Assembly (NCBI GenBank): GCA_031551765.1
Contig: JAVBNC010000079.1
Location: forward strand, 1-13,312
Reading direction: 5' to 3'
DNA from: JAVBNC01 sp031551765
Lineage (GTDB): Bacteria > Desulfobacterota > Desulfovibrionia > Desulfovibrionales > Desulfovibrionaceae
DNA: 13,312 nt
The position numbers and the translations under genes are program-made. Positions 1 to 5,523 of the stretch are shown piece by piece. The first letter of the stretch is position 1, and each line of letters opens with the position of its first letter. Under the pieces are notes generated by a model. That model was not told the origin of the DNA. It saw nothing but the letters and a program-made list of their open reading frames with translations, and ran no database searches.

Positions 1-2
1 CC

Positions 3-141
3 TAGAGCATTTTCACATTGAAATTGCTCATTAGGATAAAATGCTCTGGCGGTGCGAAGCGAAGCGGAGCACCGCCCGCGAGATTGACGTAGGCGAGCTT
101 TGCTCGCCGTTAAGCGGCAATCTCAAAGCGAATATGCTCTA
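3..141. repeat. Nested palindromic intergenic element upstream of comEB
   Basis: Several inverted repeats are stacked here. AGAGCATTTT (4-13) pairs perfectly with AAAATGCTCT (38-47). GGCGGTGC (48-55) pairs with GCACCGCC (69-76). AGATTG (81-86) pairs with CAATCT (118-123) and encloses a tight hairpin, GGCGAGC (92-98) with GCTCGCC (102-108), with a TTT loop. TAGAGCAT (3-10) can also pair with ATGCTCTA (134-141), closing the whole element, so the left arm has two competing partners. No protein gene is supported here. It looks like a composite extragenic palindrome or small non-autonomous element. Its family and copy number cannot be judged from one copy. Confidence 0.6.
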
Positions 142-201
142 AAAAGCGTCTTTTTAGAGACAGCCCATGCAGGGAGTCCGCCCCTGCCCTTGGAGAATCC
201 C

Positions 202-687
202 ATGTCCCGCATGCCTTGGCCGCAATATTTCATGCAGATCGCCCGCATGGTGGCGGAGCGTTCCACCTGCTCCCGCCGCAGGGTGGGCGCCATAGCCGTC
301 AAGGGCAAGCGTATTCTGGCCACAGGCTATAACGGCGCGCCCGCCGGCATGGTGGACTGCCTGGAACGCGGCTGCCTGCGCCAGCAACTGGGCATTCCTT
401 CCGGCCAGCGCCACGAGCTGTGCCGGGGCCTGCACGCGGAGCAGAACGTCATCATCCAGGCGGCGGTGCACGGCATTTCCCTAGAAGGGGCGGAGGTGTT
501 CTGCACGCACCAGCCCTGCATCATCTGCACAAAAATGCTGATAAACTGCGGTGTTACCGCCATACACTACGCGGAAGCCTACCCCGATGCCCTGGCTGAA
601 GAAATGATGAACGAAGCCGGCATACCCCACGGCATCCTGCGCGAGGCCGACGCCACGGGCCGCCCCCCAGAGGAGAGCGGCGCATGA
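202..687 (+). CDS. comEB: Deoxycytidylate (dCMP) deaminase, ComEB family
   Basis: A 161-residue zinc-dependent deaminase expected to convert dCMP to dUMP, feeding cytosolic dTTP synthesis. The fold signature is clear: TGYNGAP (41-47), the HAE zinc/proton-shuttle motif (H78, E80) and PCIIC (C106, C109) supplying the cysteine zinc ligands. The ATG at 202 is chosen because a GGAG sits at 192-195 with correct spacing and the protein then begins MSRMPWPQYF, as family members do. An in-frame upstream start at 100 would add 34 residues translated from the palindromic leader and is unlikely. The stop codon overlaps the ribD start by four bases (ATGA), so the two are probably translationally coupled. 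A broader cytidine/deoxycytidylate deaminase role is the main alternative. Confidence 0.92.
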   Translation: MSRMPWPQYFMQIARMVAERSTCSRRRVGAIAVKGKRILATGYNGAPAGMVDCLERGCLRQQLGIPSGQRHELCRGLHAEQNVIIQAAVHGISLEGAEVFCTHQPCIICTKMLINCGVTAIHYAEAYPDALAEEMMNEAGIPHGILREADATGRPPEESGA

Positions 688-1883
688 TCCGTACCCTCCC
701 GATCAACGAAGCCATGCTCGCGGCCGTGGAGCTGGCCGGAAACGGCCGTTTCCGCACCGCGCCCAACCCCTGCGTGGGCGCTGTGCTGCTGCGCGACGGG
801 GTTATCGTGGCCAAAGGCTGGCACAAAGCCTGCGGCGGCCCCCATGCGGAAGTGGAAGCCCTGGCCGATGCCCAGGCCAAAGGCGTCAACCCGGCGGACT
901 GCACCCTGGTGGTGACCCTGGAACCCTGCTCTCACCACGGCAAAACCCCGCCCTGCACGGAAGCTATCTTGCGCGCGGGCATCCGCCACGTGGTGGTCGG
1001 CGCGCCGGACCCCACCCCGGAAGCGGGCGGCGGCGCGGACTTTCTGCGCTCCCACGGCGTAACCGTGGACATGGGCGTGGAAGAAGACGCCTGCCGCGAG
1101 CTGATTCAGGATTTCCTGACCTGGAACAGCACACCCCTGCCCTTCACCCTGCTCAAGCTCGCCAGCACCCTGGACGGCCGCATCGCCACCCGCACGGGCC
1201 ATTCCAAATGGATCACCTGCGAGGCCACCCGCCGCCGGGTGCACGCCCTGCGCCGCCACATGGGCGCGGTCATCATAGGCGGCAACACCTTTTACCAGGA
1301 CAACCCGCTGCTTACCTGCCGCCCCGGGCCGGAAGAAGAAGCGCCGGAAAAGCAGCCCCTGGCCGTGGTGGTCACTTCCCGCCTGCCCGCGGCGGAAACG
1401 CCCATGGCCCTGCTGGCCCAGCGGCCCACGGAAACCGTCTTCTGGACCACCGTGGCCGCCGCCGCCAGCCCCAAGGCGGAAGCGCTGCGCCGCATCGGCG
1501 TGCGCGTGCAGGGGTTGCAGTCCCAGGCCCGGCCCAACGGCAAGGGCCACGGCATGCGCGCGGAACTGGATCTGGCGCAAGGCCTGGCCGCCCTGCGTCA
1601 GGAACAGGGCTGCCTGTACGCGCTGTGCGAAGGCGGCGGCCGCCTGGGCCTTTCGCTGCTCAACAAGGGCCTGGCCCACGAGCTGCACCTGCATCTTGCG
1701 CCCATTATTCTCGGCGACAACGAGGCCACGGCCTTGTTCGACGGGCTGAGCCCCCTGCAGATAGACGAAGCCCTGCGCATGCGTTTCGTGCACAGCGAAA
1801 TCTCCGGCTCGGACCTTGTGCTCACCCTGCGGTCCGGTCTGCCGGAACTGTGCCCCGGCGACAGCCCGGAAGAAGGCACCTAA
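684..1883 (+). CDS. ribD: Bifunctional riboflavin deaminase/reductase RibD
   Basis: A 399-residue fusion enzyme for the second and third steps of the GTP branch of riboflavin synthesis: deamination of the pyrimidine ring, then NADPH-dependent reduction of the ribosyl side chain. The N-terminal deaminase domain shows NPCVGAV (28-34), HAEVEAL (H54, E56) and PCSHHGKTPPC (C82, C91 as zinc ligands). The reductase domain begins near residue 150 with PFTLLKLASTLDGRIA and contains IIGGNTFYQDNP and the late CEGGG motif. Length matches the family. It starts inside the comEB stop codon, and ribE starts two bases after its stop, so the three are almost certainly cotranscribed. The deaminase fold resembles that of neighbouring comEB, but the motifs around the cysteines are distinct. 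Confidence 0.96.
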   Translation: MIRTLPINEAMLAAVELAGNGRFRTAPNPCVGAVLLRDGVIVAKGWHKACGGPHAEVEALADAQAKGVNPADCTLVVTLEPCSHHGKTPPCTEAILRAGIRHVVVGAPDPTPEAGGGADFLRSHGVTVDMGVEEDACRELIQDFLTWNSTPLPFTLLKLASTLDGRIATRTGHSKWITCEATRRRVHALRRHMGAVIIGGNTFYQDNPLLTCRPGPEEEAPEKQPLAVVVTSRLPAAETPMALLAQRPTETVFWTTVAAAASPKAEALRRIGVRVQGLQSQARPNGKGHGMRAELDLAQGLAALRQEQGCLYALCEGGGRLGLSLLNKGLAHELHLHLAPIILGDNEATALFDGLSPLQIDEALRMRFVHSEISGSDLVLTLRSGLPELCPGDSPEEGT

Positions 1884-1885
1884 GT

Positions 1886-2554
1886 ATGTTTACCGGCATC
1901 ATCCAGTGCAAAGGGCAACTCGTCTCCCGTAAAACGCGGGACGGCGACGCGCGTTTCGTCATCCGGCCGGAGCGTCCCCTTGACTCCCCGCAGGTGGGGG
2001 AAAGCATCGCGGTCAACGGGGCCTGCCTGACGGCGGAATCTTTCAGCCAGGGCGCGTTCACCGCGTACGCCTCGGCGGAAACCCTGGCCCGCACCACCCT
2101 GGGCGGCCTGAGCATGGGCGACGCCGTGAACCTGGAACGCGCCCTCACCCTGGCGGACCGCCTGGGCGGGCACCTGGTCAGCGGCCACGTGGACTGCACG
2201 GCCAGCGTCGTTTCCGCAACCCCCAGGGGCGGCTCGCTGGTGTTCCGCTTCGCCTTTCCGGCTGAATTCGCGCCCCAGGTCATCCACAAAGGCTCCGTGG
2301 CCCTGGACGGCATCAGCCTGACCGTCAACGCCTGCGGCGACGATTTCCTGGAAGTGAACGTCATTCCGGAAACCCGGCGCGCCACCACTTCCGGCAACTG
2401 GAAACCCGGCCGCCTGGTGAACATGGAAACCGACCTTATCGGCAAATACGTGCAGCGCATGCTTTCCTTCCGTCAAGGCTCCCCGGCGGCGGACCGGGAC
2501 GGCGGGCGCGCGTCCGGCCTGACCATGGATTTTCTGCGCGAACGGGGCTTTTAA
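1886..2554 (+). CDS. ribE: Riboflavin synthase, alpha subunit
   Basis: A 222-residue riboflavin synthase, which dismutates two 6,7-dimethyl-8-ribityllumazine molecules to riboflavin. It has the expected duplicated lumazine-binding barrels: MFTGIIQ at the N terminus, GESIAVNGACLT (38-49), NLERAL (82-87) and GGHLVSGHVD (94-103), then the second-barrel counterpart KGSVALDGISLTVN (135-148). The start is the ATG two bases after the ribD stop; a purine-rich AGAAGG within the end of ribD (1871-1876) can serve as ribosome binding site. The name follows the Bacillus/deltaproteobacterial convention; the E. coli equivalent is often called ribC or ribE. The product acts on the lumazine made by RibH further downstream. 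Confidence 0.96.
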   Translation: MFTGIIQCKGQLVSRKTRDGDARFVIRPERPLDSPQVGESIAVNGACLTAESFSQGAFTAYASAETLARTTLGGLSMGDAVNLERALTLADRLGGHLVSGHVDCTASVVSATPRGGSLVFRFAFPAEFAPQVIHKGSVALDGISLTVNACGDDFLEVNVIPETRRATTSGNWKPGRLVNMETDLIGKYVQRMLSFRQGSPAADRDGGRASGLTMDFLRERGF

Positions 2555-2609
2555 TCCTCTCCGCTCGCGCTTTGTCATAACTTGGGACGCGGCATGCGCC
2601 CGTCCGCAC

Positions 2610-2614
2610 AGGAG
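2610..2614 (+). promoter_or_regulatory. Ribosome binding site fixing the ribBA start
   Basis: AGGAG lies six bases before the ATG at 2621. It favours that start over the in-frame ATG at 2582, which would add 13 residues with no family resemblance. The 66-nt ribE-ribBA gap is too short for an FMN riboswitch. Confidence 0.75.
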
Positions 2615-2620
2615 TTTCAT

Positions 2621-3838
2621 ATGCCTCTCTGCTCCACTGAAGAAGCCATAGAGATCATCCGCGAGGGCAAGCCCCTTATTCTTGTGGATGACGAAGACCG
2701 GGAGAACGAAGGCGACCTGACCGTGGCCGCCCAGTTCATCACCCCGGAACTGATCAATTTCATGGCCGTGCACTGCCGGGGCCTGATCTGCCTGCCCATG
2801 GCCCCGGAACTGGTGGACCGGCTGGAGCTGCCGCTCATGGCCCGGCGCAACGAATCCGGGTTCGGCACCAACTTCACCGTGTCCATTGAGGCGCGCCACG
2901 GCGTAACCACGGGCATTTCCGCCGACGACCGCGCCACCACCGTGCTGGCGGCCGTCGCGGAACACGCCAAGCCCGACGATATCGTCAGCCCCGGCCACAT
3001 GTTCCCCCTGCGGGCGCAGAAAGGCGGGGTGCTGGTGCGCGCGGGCCAGACGGAAGGCGGCGTGGATCTGGCCAAACTCGCGGGCCTGCGCCCGGCGGCC
3101 GTAATCTGCGAAATTATCCGCGACGACGGCAAAATGGCCCGCATGCCGGACCTCATCCCGTTCGCGGAAAAGCACAACCTGAAAATCGCCACCATCCGGG
3201 ACCTGATCCGCTACCGCCTGCGCACCGGCTCCCTGGCCGTCAAACCCATGGCGGAAGCGGCCATGCCCACCAAGTACGGCAGCTTCAAGGTCATCGCTTT
3301 TGAAAGCGAGCTGCACGACCAGACCCACCTGGCCCTCGTCAAAGGCGAAATCGACCCGGAAAAGCCCACCCTGGTGCGCGTGCACAGCGAATGCCTGACC
3401 GGCGACGTGCTGGGTTCCCTGCGCTGCGACTGCGGCGAGCAGCTGGGCGCGGCCCTCTGCCGCATAGAGCAGGAAGGCTCCGGCATTCTGCTCTACATGC
3501 GCCAGGAAGGCCGGGGCATAGGACTGGGCAACAAAATCAAGGCCTACGCCCTGCAGGACCAGGGTCTGGACACCGTGGAAGCCAACCACAAGCTGGGCTT
3601 CAAGGCGGACCTGCGCGATTACGGCGTGGGCGCGCAGATTCTGGTGTACCTGGGCGTGCGCAAGATGCGCCTCATGACCAACAACCCCACCAAAATCGTG
3701 GGGCTTGAAGGGTACGGCCTGGATATAGTAGAGCGGGTGCCGATAGAGCTGGAAAGCTGCGAGTACAACAGCCGCTACATGCACACTAAGAAAGAGAAAA
3801 TGGGACACATCCTGCACTTTGACGGGGAAAAGGAATAA
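2621..3838 (+). CDS. ribBA: Bifunctional DHBP synthase / GTP cyclohydrolase II
   Basis: A 405-residue fusion that supplies both starting branches of riboflavin synthesis: 3,4-dihydroxy-2-butanone 4-phosphate from ribulose 5-phosphate (RibB half) and the pyrimidine from GTP (RibA half). The RibB half shows the acidic DDEDRENEGD loop (23-32), RHGVTTGISADDR near 92-104 and SPGHMFPLRA (123-132). The RibA half begins around residue 210 and carries RVHSECLTGDVLGSLRCDC with zinc cysteines C258, C269 and C271, then RQEGRGIGLGNK (294-305) and TNNPTK (353-358). Both halves keep their key residues, so both activities are expected; many RibBA homologues in Proteobacteria have a degenerate RibA half, and this one does not. 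It sits 66 nt after ribE and 148 nt before ribH. Confidence 0.96.
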   Translation: MPLCSTEEAIEIIREGKPLILVDDEDRENEGDLTVAAQFITPELINFMAVHCRGLICLPMAPELVDRLELPLMARRNESGFGTNFTVSIEARHGVTTGISADDRATTVLAAVAEHAKPDDIVSPGHMFPLRAQKGGVLVRAGQTEGGVDLAKLAGLRPAAVICEIIRDDGKMARMPDLIPFAEKHNLKIATIRDLIRYRLRTGSLAVKPMAEAAMPTKYGSFKVIAFESELHDQTHLALVKGEIDPEKPTLVRVHSECLTGDVLGSLRCDCGEQLGAALCRIEQEGSGILLYMRQEGRGIGLGNKIKAYALQDQGLDTVEANHKLGFKADLRDYGVGAQILVYLGVRKMRLMTNNPTKIVGLEGYGLDIVERVPIELESCEYNSRYMHTKKEKMGHILHFDGEKE

Positions 3839-3843
3839 GTGTC

Positions 3844-3970
3844 GCAAAATTGTCTTTTTGCGCTCTGCCGTTGTCAGGCTCGCCCCGTGCGAAGCTCATG
3901 TATGTTTTGATACACTTCGCTCCGCCCGGAACTCGCCTTCCTAGGCAGAGCGCAAAAATCCTAATTTTGC
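3844..3970. repeat. Long palindromic element between ribBA and ribH
   Basis: GCAAAATT (3844-3851) and TTTTTGCGCTCTGCC (3855-3869) are matched perfectly by GGCAGAGCGCAAAAA (3944-3958) and AATTTTGC (3963-3970). This gives a 23-bp stem interrupted by a 3x4 internal loop. A second stem lies inside it: GCGAAG (3889-3894) with CTTCGC (3915-3920), and TGTAT (3899-3903) with ATACA (3910-3914). It starts five bases after the ribBA stop and ends just before the ribH ribosome binding site. There is no U-tract after the right arm, so a simple terminator is not supported. A mobile palindromic element or an mRNA processing/attenuation structure fits better. Confidence 0.7.
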
Positions 3971-3986
3971 ACTGTAAGGAGCACAC

Positions 3987-4457
3987 ATGCACCATATCAA
4001 GACCATTGAAGGCCAACTGAACGCCGAAGGGCTGCGTTTCACCCTGGTAGCCGCCCGTTTCAACGACATCATCGTGGACCGCCTCATCGGCGGAGCCGTG
4101 GATTACCTCACCCGCCACGGCTGCCCCAAGGAAAACCTGACCATCGTGCGCATTCCCGGCGCGTTCGAGCTGCCCGTGGTCTGCGCCAAAGTGGCTCAGG
4201 CCAAAAACTGCGACGGCATCGTCGCCCTGGGAGCCGTCATTCGCGGGGCCACGCCCCACTTCGAGTTCGTGGCCAACGAAGCCACCAAGGGCCTGGCCCA
4301 GGTGGCCCTGCAAAGCGGCATTCCCGTGGGCTTCGGTCTGCTGACCACGGACACCCTGGAACAAGCTGTGGAGCGCGCGGGCAGCAAGGCCGGCAACAAA
4401 GGCGTGGAAGCCGCCGCCGCCGTGCTTGAGGCCGTGCAGGTTTTGAAGCAACTTTAG
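3987..4457 (+). CDS. ribH: 6,7-dimethyl-8-ribityllumazine synthase
   Basis: A 156-residue lumazine synthase, which condenses the RibD-derived pyrimidine with the RibB-derived four-carbon phosphate; these enzymes usually assemble as pentamers or 60-mer capsids. Family motifs are all present: ARFN (23-26), PGAFELP (57-63), GAVIRGATPHFEFVANE starting at 82 with catalytic H91, and FGLLTTDTLEQAVERAG (116-132) for phosphate and subunit contacts. TAAGGAG (3975-3981) is a good ribosome binding site five bases before the ATG. The long palindrome 3844-3970 lies directly upstream and could set its expression apart from ribBA. A 155-bp repeat begins two bases after its stop. Confidence 0.97.
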   Translation: MHHIKTIEGQLNAEGLRFTLVAARFNDIIVDRLIGGAVDYLTRHGCPKENLTIVRIPGAFELPVVCAKVAQAKNCDGIVALGAVIRGATPHFEFVANEATKGLAQVALQSGIPVGFGLLTTDTLEQAVERAGSKAGNKGVEAAAAVLEAVQVLKQL

Positions 4458-4458
4458 T

Positions 4459-4613
4459 TGTCGAAGCCATCCAAGAATGAGAGCAGGGCTCGATGCGGCA
4501 CGTCCTGTGCCGCCCCCTTCGGGCGTCGCTGACGCTCCGTGCGCAACCGCTTCCTGCGGTTGCGAGATCCCTGCACCCGCCAAGGGGCAATGCCCCTTGG
4601 AACCCGTTCAGGG
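4459..4613 (+). repeat. R1 repeat, copy A (multi-hairpin, upstream of nusB)
   Basis: This 155-bp element is about 95% identical (8 mismatches) to the reverse complement of 5340-5494; positions 4493-4589 match without a difference. It is built from hairpins. GCAGGG (4483-4488) pairs with CCCTGC (4569-4574) and encloses GCGGCAC/GTGCCGC (4495-4501/4507-4513), GCGTC/GACGC (4523-4527/4531-4535) and CGCAACCGC/GCGGTTGCG (4542-4550/4556-4564). A separate hairpin CCAAGGGGC/GCCCCTTGG (4580-4588/4592-4600) follows, then a TTCAGGG tail. Open reading frames crossing it are not credible genes. A third, shortened copy lies at 13064-13144. Confidence 0.9.
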
Positions 4614-4690
4614 TAATTATGAAAAGGACGCGGCCGTAATCAGGCCGCATCCCCATATCAGCGCGAAACGCCCTCATCCTCCCCCGATAA
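4614..4690. other. Spacer with a short hairpin between R1-A and R2-A
   Basis: This 77-nt spacer holds one small hairpin, GCGGCC (4630-4635) with GGCCGC (4643-4648) and a seven-base loop. No U-tract follows it. No gene, RNA gene or convincing promoter is visible. It occupies the position taken by the strong terminator-like hairpin after the lon-side R1 copy. Confidence 0.5.
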
Positions 4691-4691
4691 A

Positions 4692-4766
4692 GTTCTTTGG
4701 AGGGTGGATGGGGGTCCGGGGGAAGGAGGGAACCTTTCGTACAAGAAAGTTCCCTCCTTCCCCCGG
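4692..4766 (+). repeat. R2 repeat, copy A, with long hairpin before nusB
   Basis: From GTTCTTTGG (4692-4700) through GGTCCGG (4713-4719) and AACCTTTC (4731-4738) to CAAGAAA (4742-4748), this aligns without gaps to 13212-13268; 46 of 60 aligned bases match when three flanking bases are included. The 3' half forms an 18-bp perfect stem, 4716-4733 with 4749-4766, around a loop holding CTTTCGTACAAGAAA. The stem ends 29 bases before the nusB start and has no following U-tract. It may be a terminator relic, an attenuator or a processing site in the ribH-nusB transcript. Confidence 0.75.
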
Positions 4767-4795
4767 CCGCCGGAGGCATTCTCCAAAAGGCAGCT

Positions 4796-5263
4796 ATGAA
4801 CACAGGTAAAAAGTCTTCACGCCGGGCGGAACGCGCCCTGGCTTTTCAGGTATTATACGGCCTGACCTTTTCCCCCGCCCTGTCGCGGGAGGCGCTGGCG
4901 GACGCTTTCAAAAAAGCGCCGGAACAGGAAGGGGCTTCCCCTGCCACGCCCCAGCCGCCCTCGGGCTTTGCCTGGGAACTGGTGGAAGGCGTGTGGCAAA
5001 AGCGCGAGGAACTGGACGCGCTTCTGGCCCGCTTTTCCCAGAACTGGCGCGTGGAGCGCATGGGCAAGGTGGAGATCACCCTGCTGCGGCTGGCGCTGTA
5101 TGAAATGCTCTTTCGCGGCGACATCCCGCCCAAGGTGGCCATCAACGAGGCCATTGAGCTTTCCAAGCAGTTCGGGGACGAGGGCTCGCGGGGTTTTGTC
5201 AACGGCATTCTGGACGCGGCCGGAAAAGCGCTGGAAAACGGCCAGATCAGCAAGCCCCAGTAG
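4796..5263 (+). CDS. nusB: Transcription antitermination factor NusB
   Basis: A 155-residue all-helical NusB. With NusE (S10) it binds boxA RNA and supports antitermination, chiefly of rRNA operons. The N terminus SSRRAERALAFQVLYGLTF is the characteristic RNA-binding helix region (RR.AR..A.Q.LY pattern). The C-terminal half has ERMGKVEITLLRLALYEML, PPKVAINEAIELSKQFG and the terminal GFVNGILD signature. The middle carries a Pro/Ala-rich loop (about residues 42-58), longer than in E. coli NusB. The ATG at 4796 is chosen because the protein then starts where relatives do; an in-frame start at 4697 would translate the R2 hairpin. The ribosome binding site is modest (AAAAGG, 4785-4790). The gene is isolated between inverted R1 copies, unlike the tightly packed genes around it. 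Confidence 0.93.
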   Translation: MNTGKKSSRRAERALAFQVLYGLTFSPALSREALADAFKKAPEQEGASPATPQPPSGFAWELVEGVWQKREELDALLARFSQNWRVERMGKVEITLLRLALYEMLFRGDIPPKVAINEAIELSKQFGDEGSRGFVNGILDAAGKALENGQISKPQ

Positions 5264-5339
5264 AGAAGCGCTTGCCGTCCGGCGGCGGAAACGGTACATA
5301 GCCCAAGATATATTGAAGCCGACACAAACGCCGCATACC

Positions 5340-5494
5340 CCCTGAAAGGGATCCAAGGGGCGGTGCCCCTTGGCGGGTGCAGGGATCTCGCAACCGCAGG
5401 AAGCGGTTGCGCACGGAGCGTCAGCGACGCCCGAAGGGGGCGGCACAGGACGTGCCGCATTGAGCCCTGCTCTCATTCTTAATTGGCTTCGACA
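5340..5494 (-). repeat. R1 repeat, copy B (inverted, between nusB and leuS)
   Basis: The reverse complement of this segment matches R1 copy A at about 95% over 155 bp. The differences cluster at the ends: ATCC versus AATT near the head, and two changes each near the last hairpin loop and the tail. All four internal hairpins are therefore retained. Its tail faces nusB and its head ends 29 bases before the leuS ATG. With copy A it forms an inverted repeat with 726 bp between the arms. The preceding 5264-5339 stretch shows nothing I can identify. Confidence 0.9.
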
Positions 5495-5523
5495 AAATTG
5501 CCTTTAAAGGACCTTTGACGCCC

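Noticed and set aside
12..42. Possible promoter (TTCACA and TAAAAT) in the leader element
   Set aside because: The 19-bp spacing is poor, and both boxes coincide with arms of the inverted repeat, so the match is not convincing.
135..145. boxA-like TGCTCTAAAAA (NusB/NusE target) and TGCTCTCATTC near 5469
   Set aside because: Only the first six bases agree with the boxA core; the TTTAACA part is missing, and both lie in repeat DNA.
1880..3847. A 655-codon minus-strand open frame opposite ribE-ribBA
   Set aside because: Same mirror effect of GC-rich codon use; the sense strand encodes two complete enzymes with intact motifs.
3839..3986. FMN riboswitch before ribH
   Set aside because: Size and position are suggestive, but the conserved FMN riboswitch boxes are absent and the structure is a long simple palindrome.
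4477..4809. A 110-codon plus-strand open frame, and a matching minus-strand frame in 4853-5476
   Set aside because: Both owe their similar N-terminal sequence to translating the two inverted R1 copies; they have no ribosome binding sites and no family resemblance.
4614..5339. nusB carried as a transposon-like cargo gene between inverted R1 ends
   Set aside because: No transposase or target duplication is seen, nusB composition matches its neighbours, and rib-nusB adjacency is common in bacteria. R1 copies more likely inserted around a native gene.
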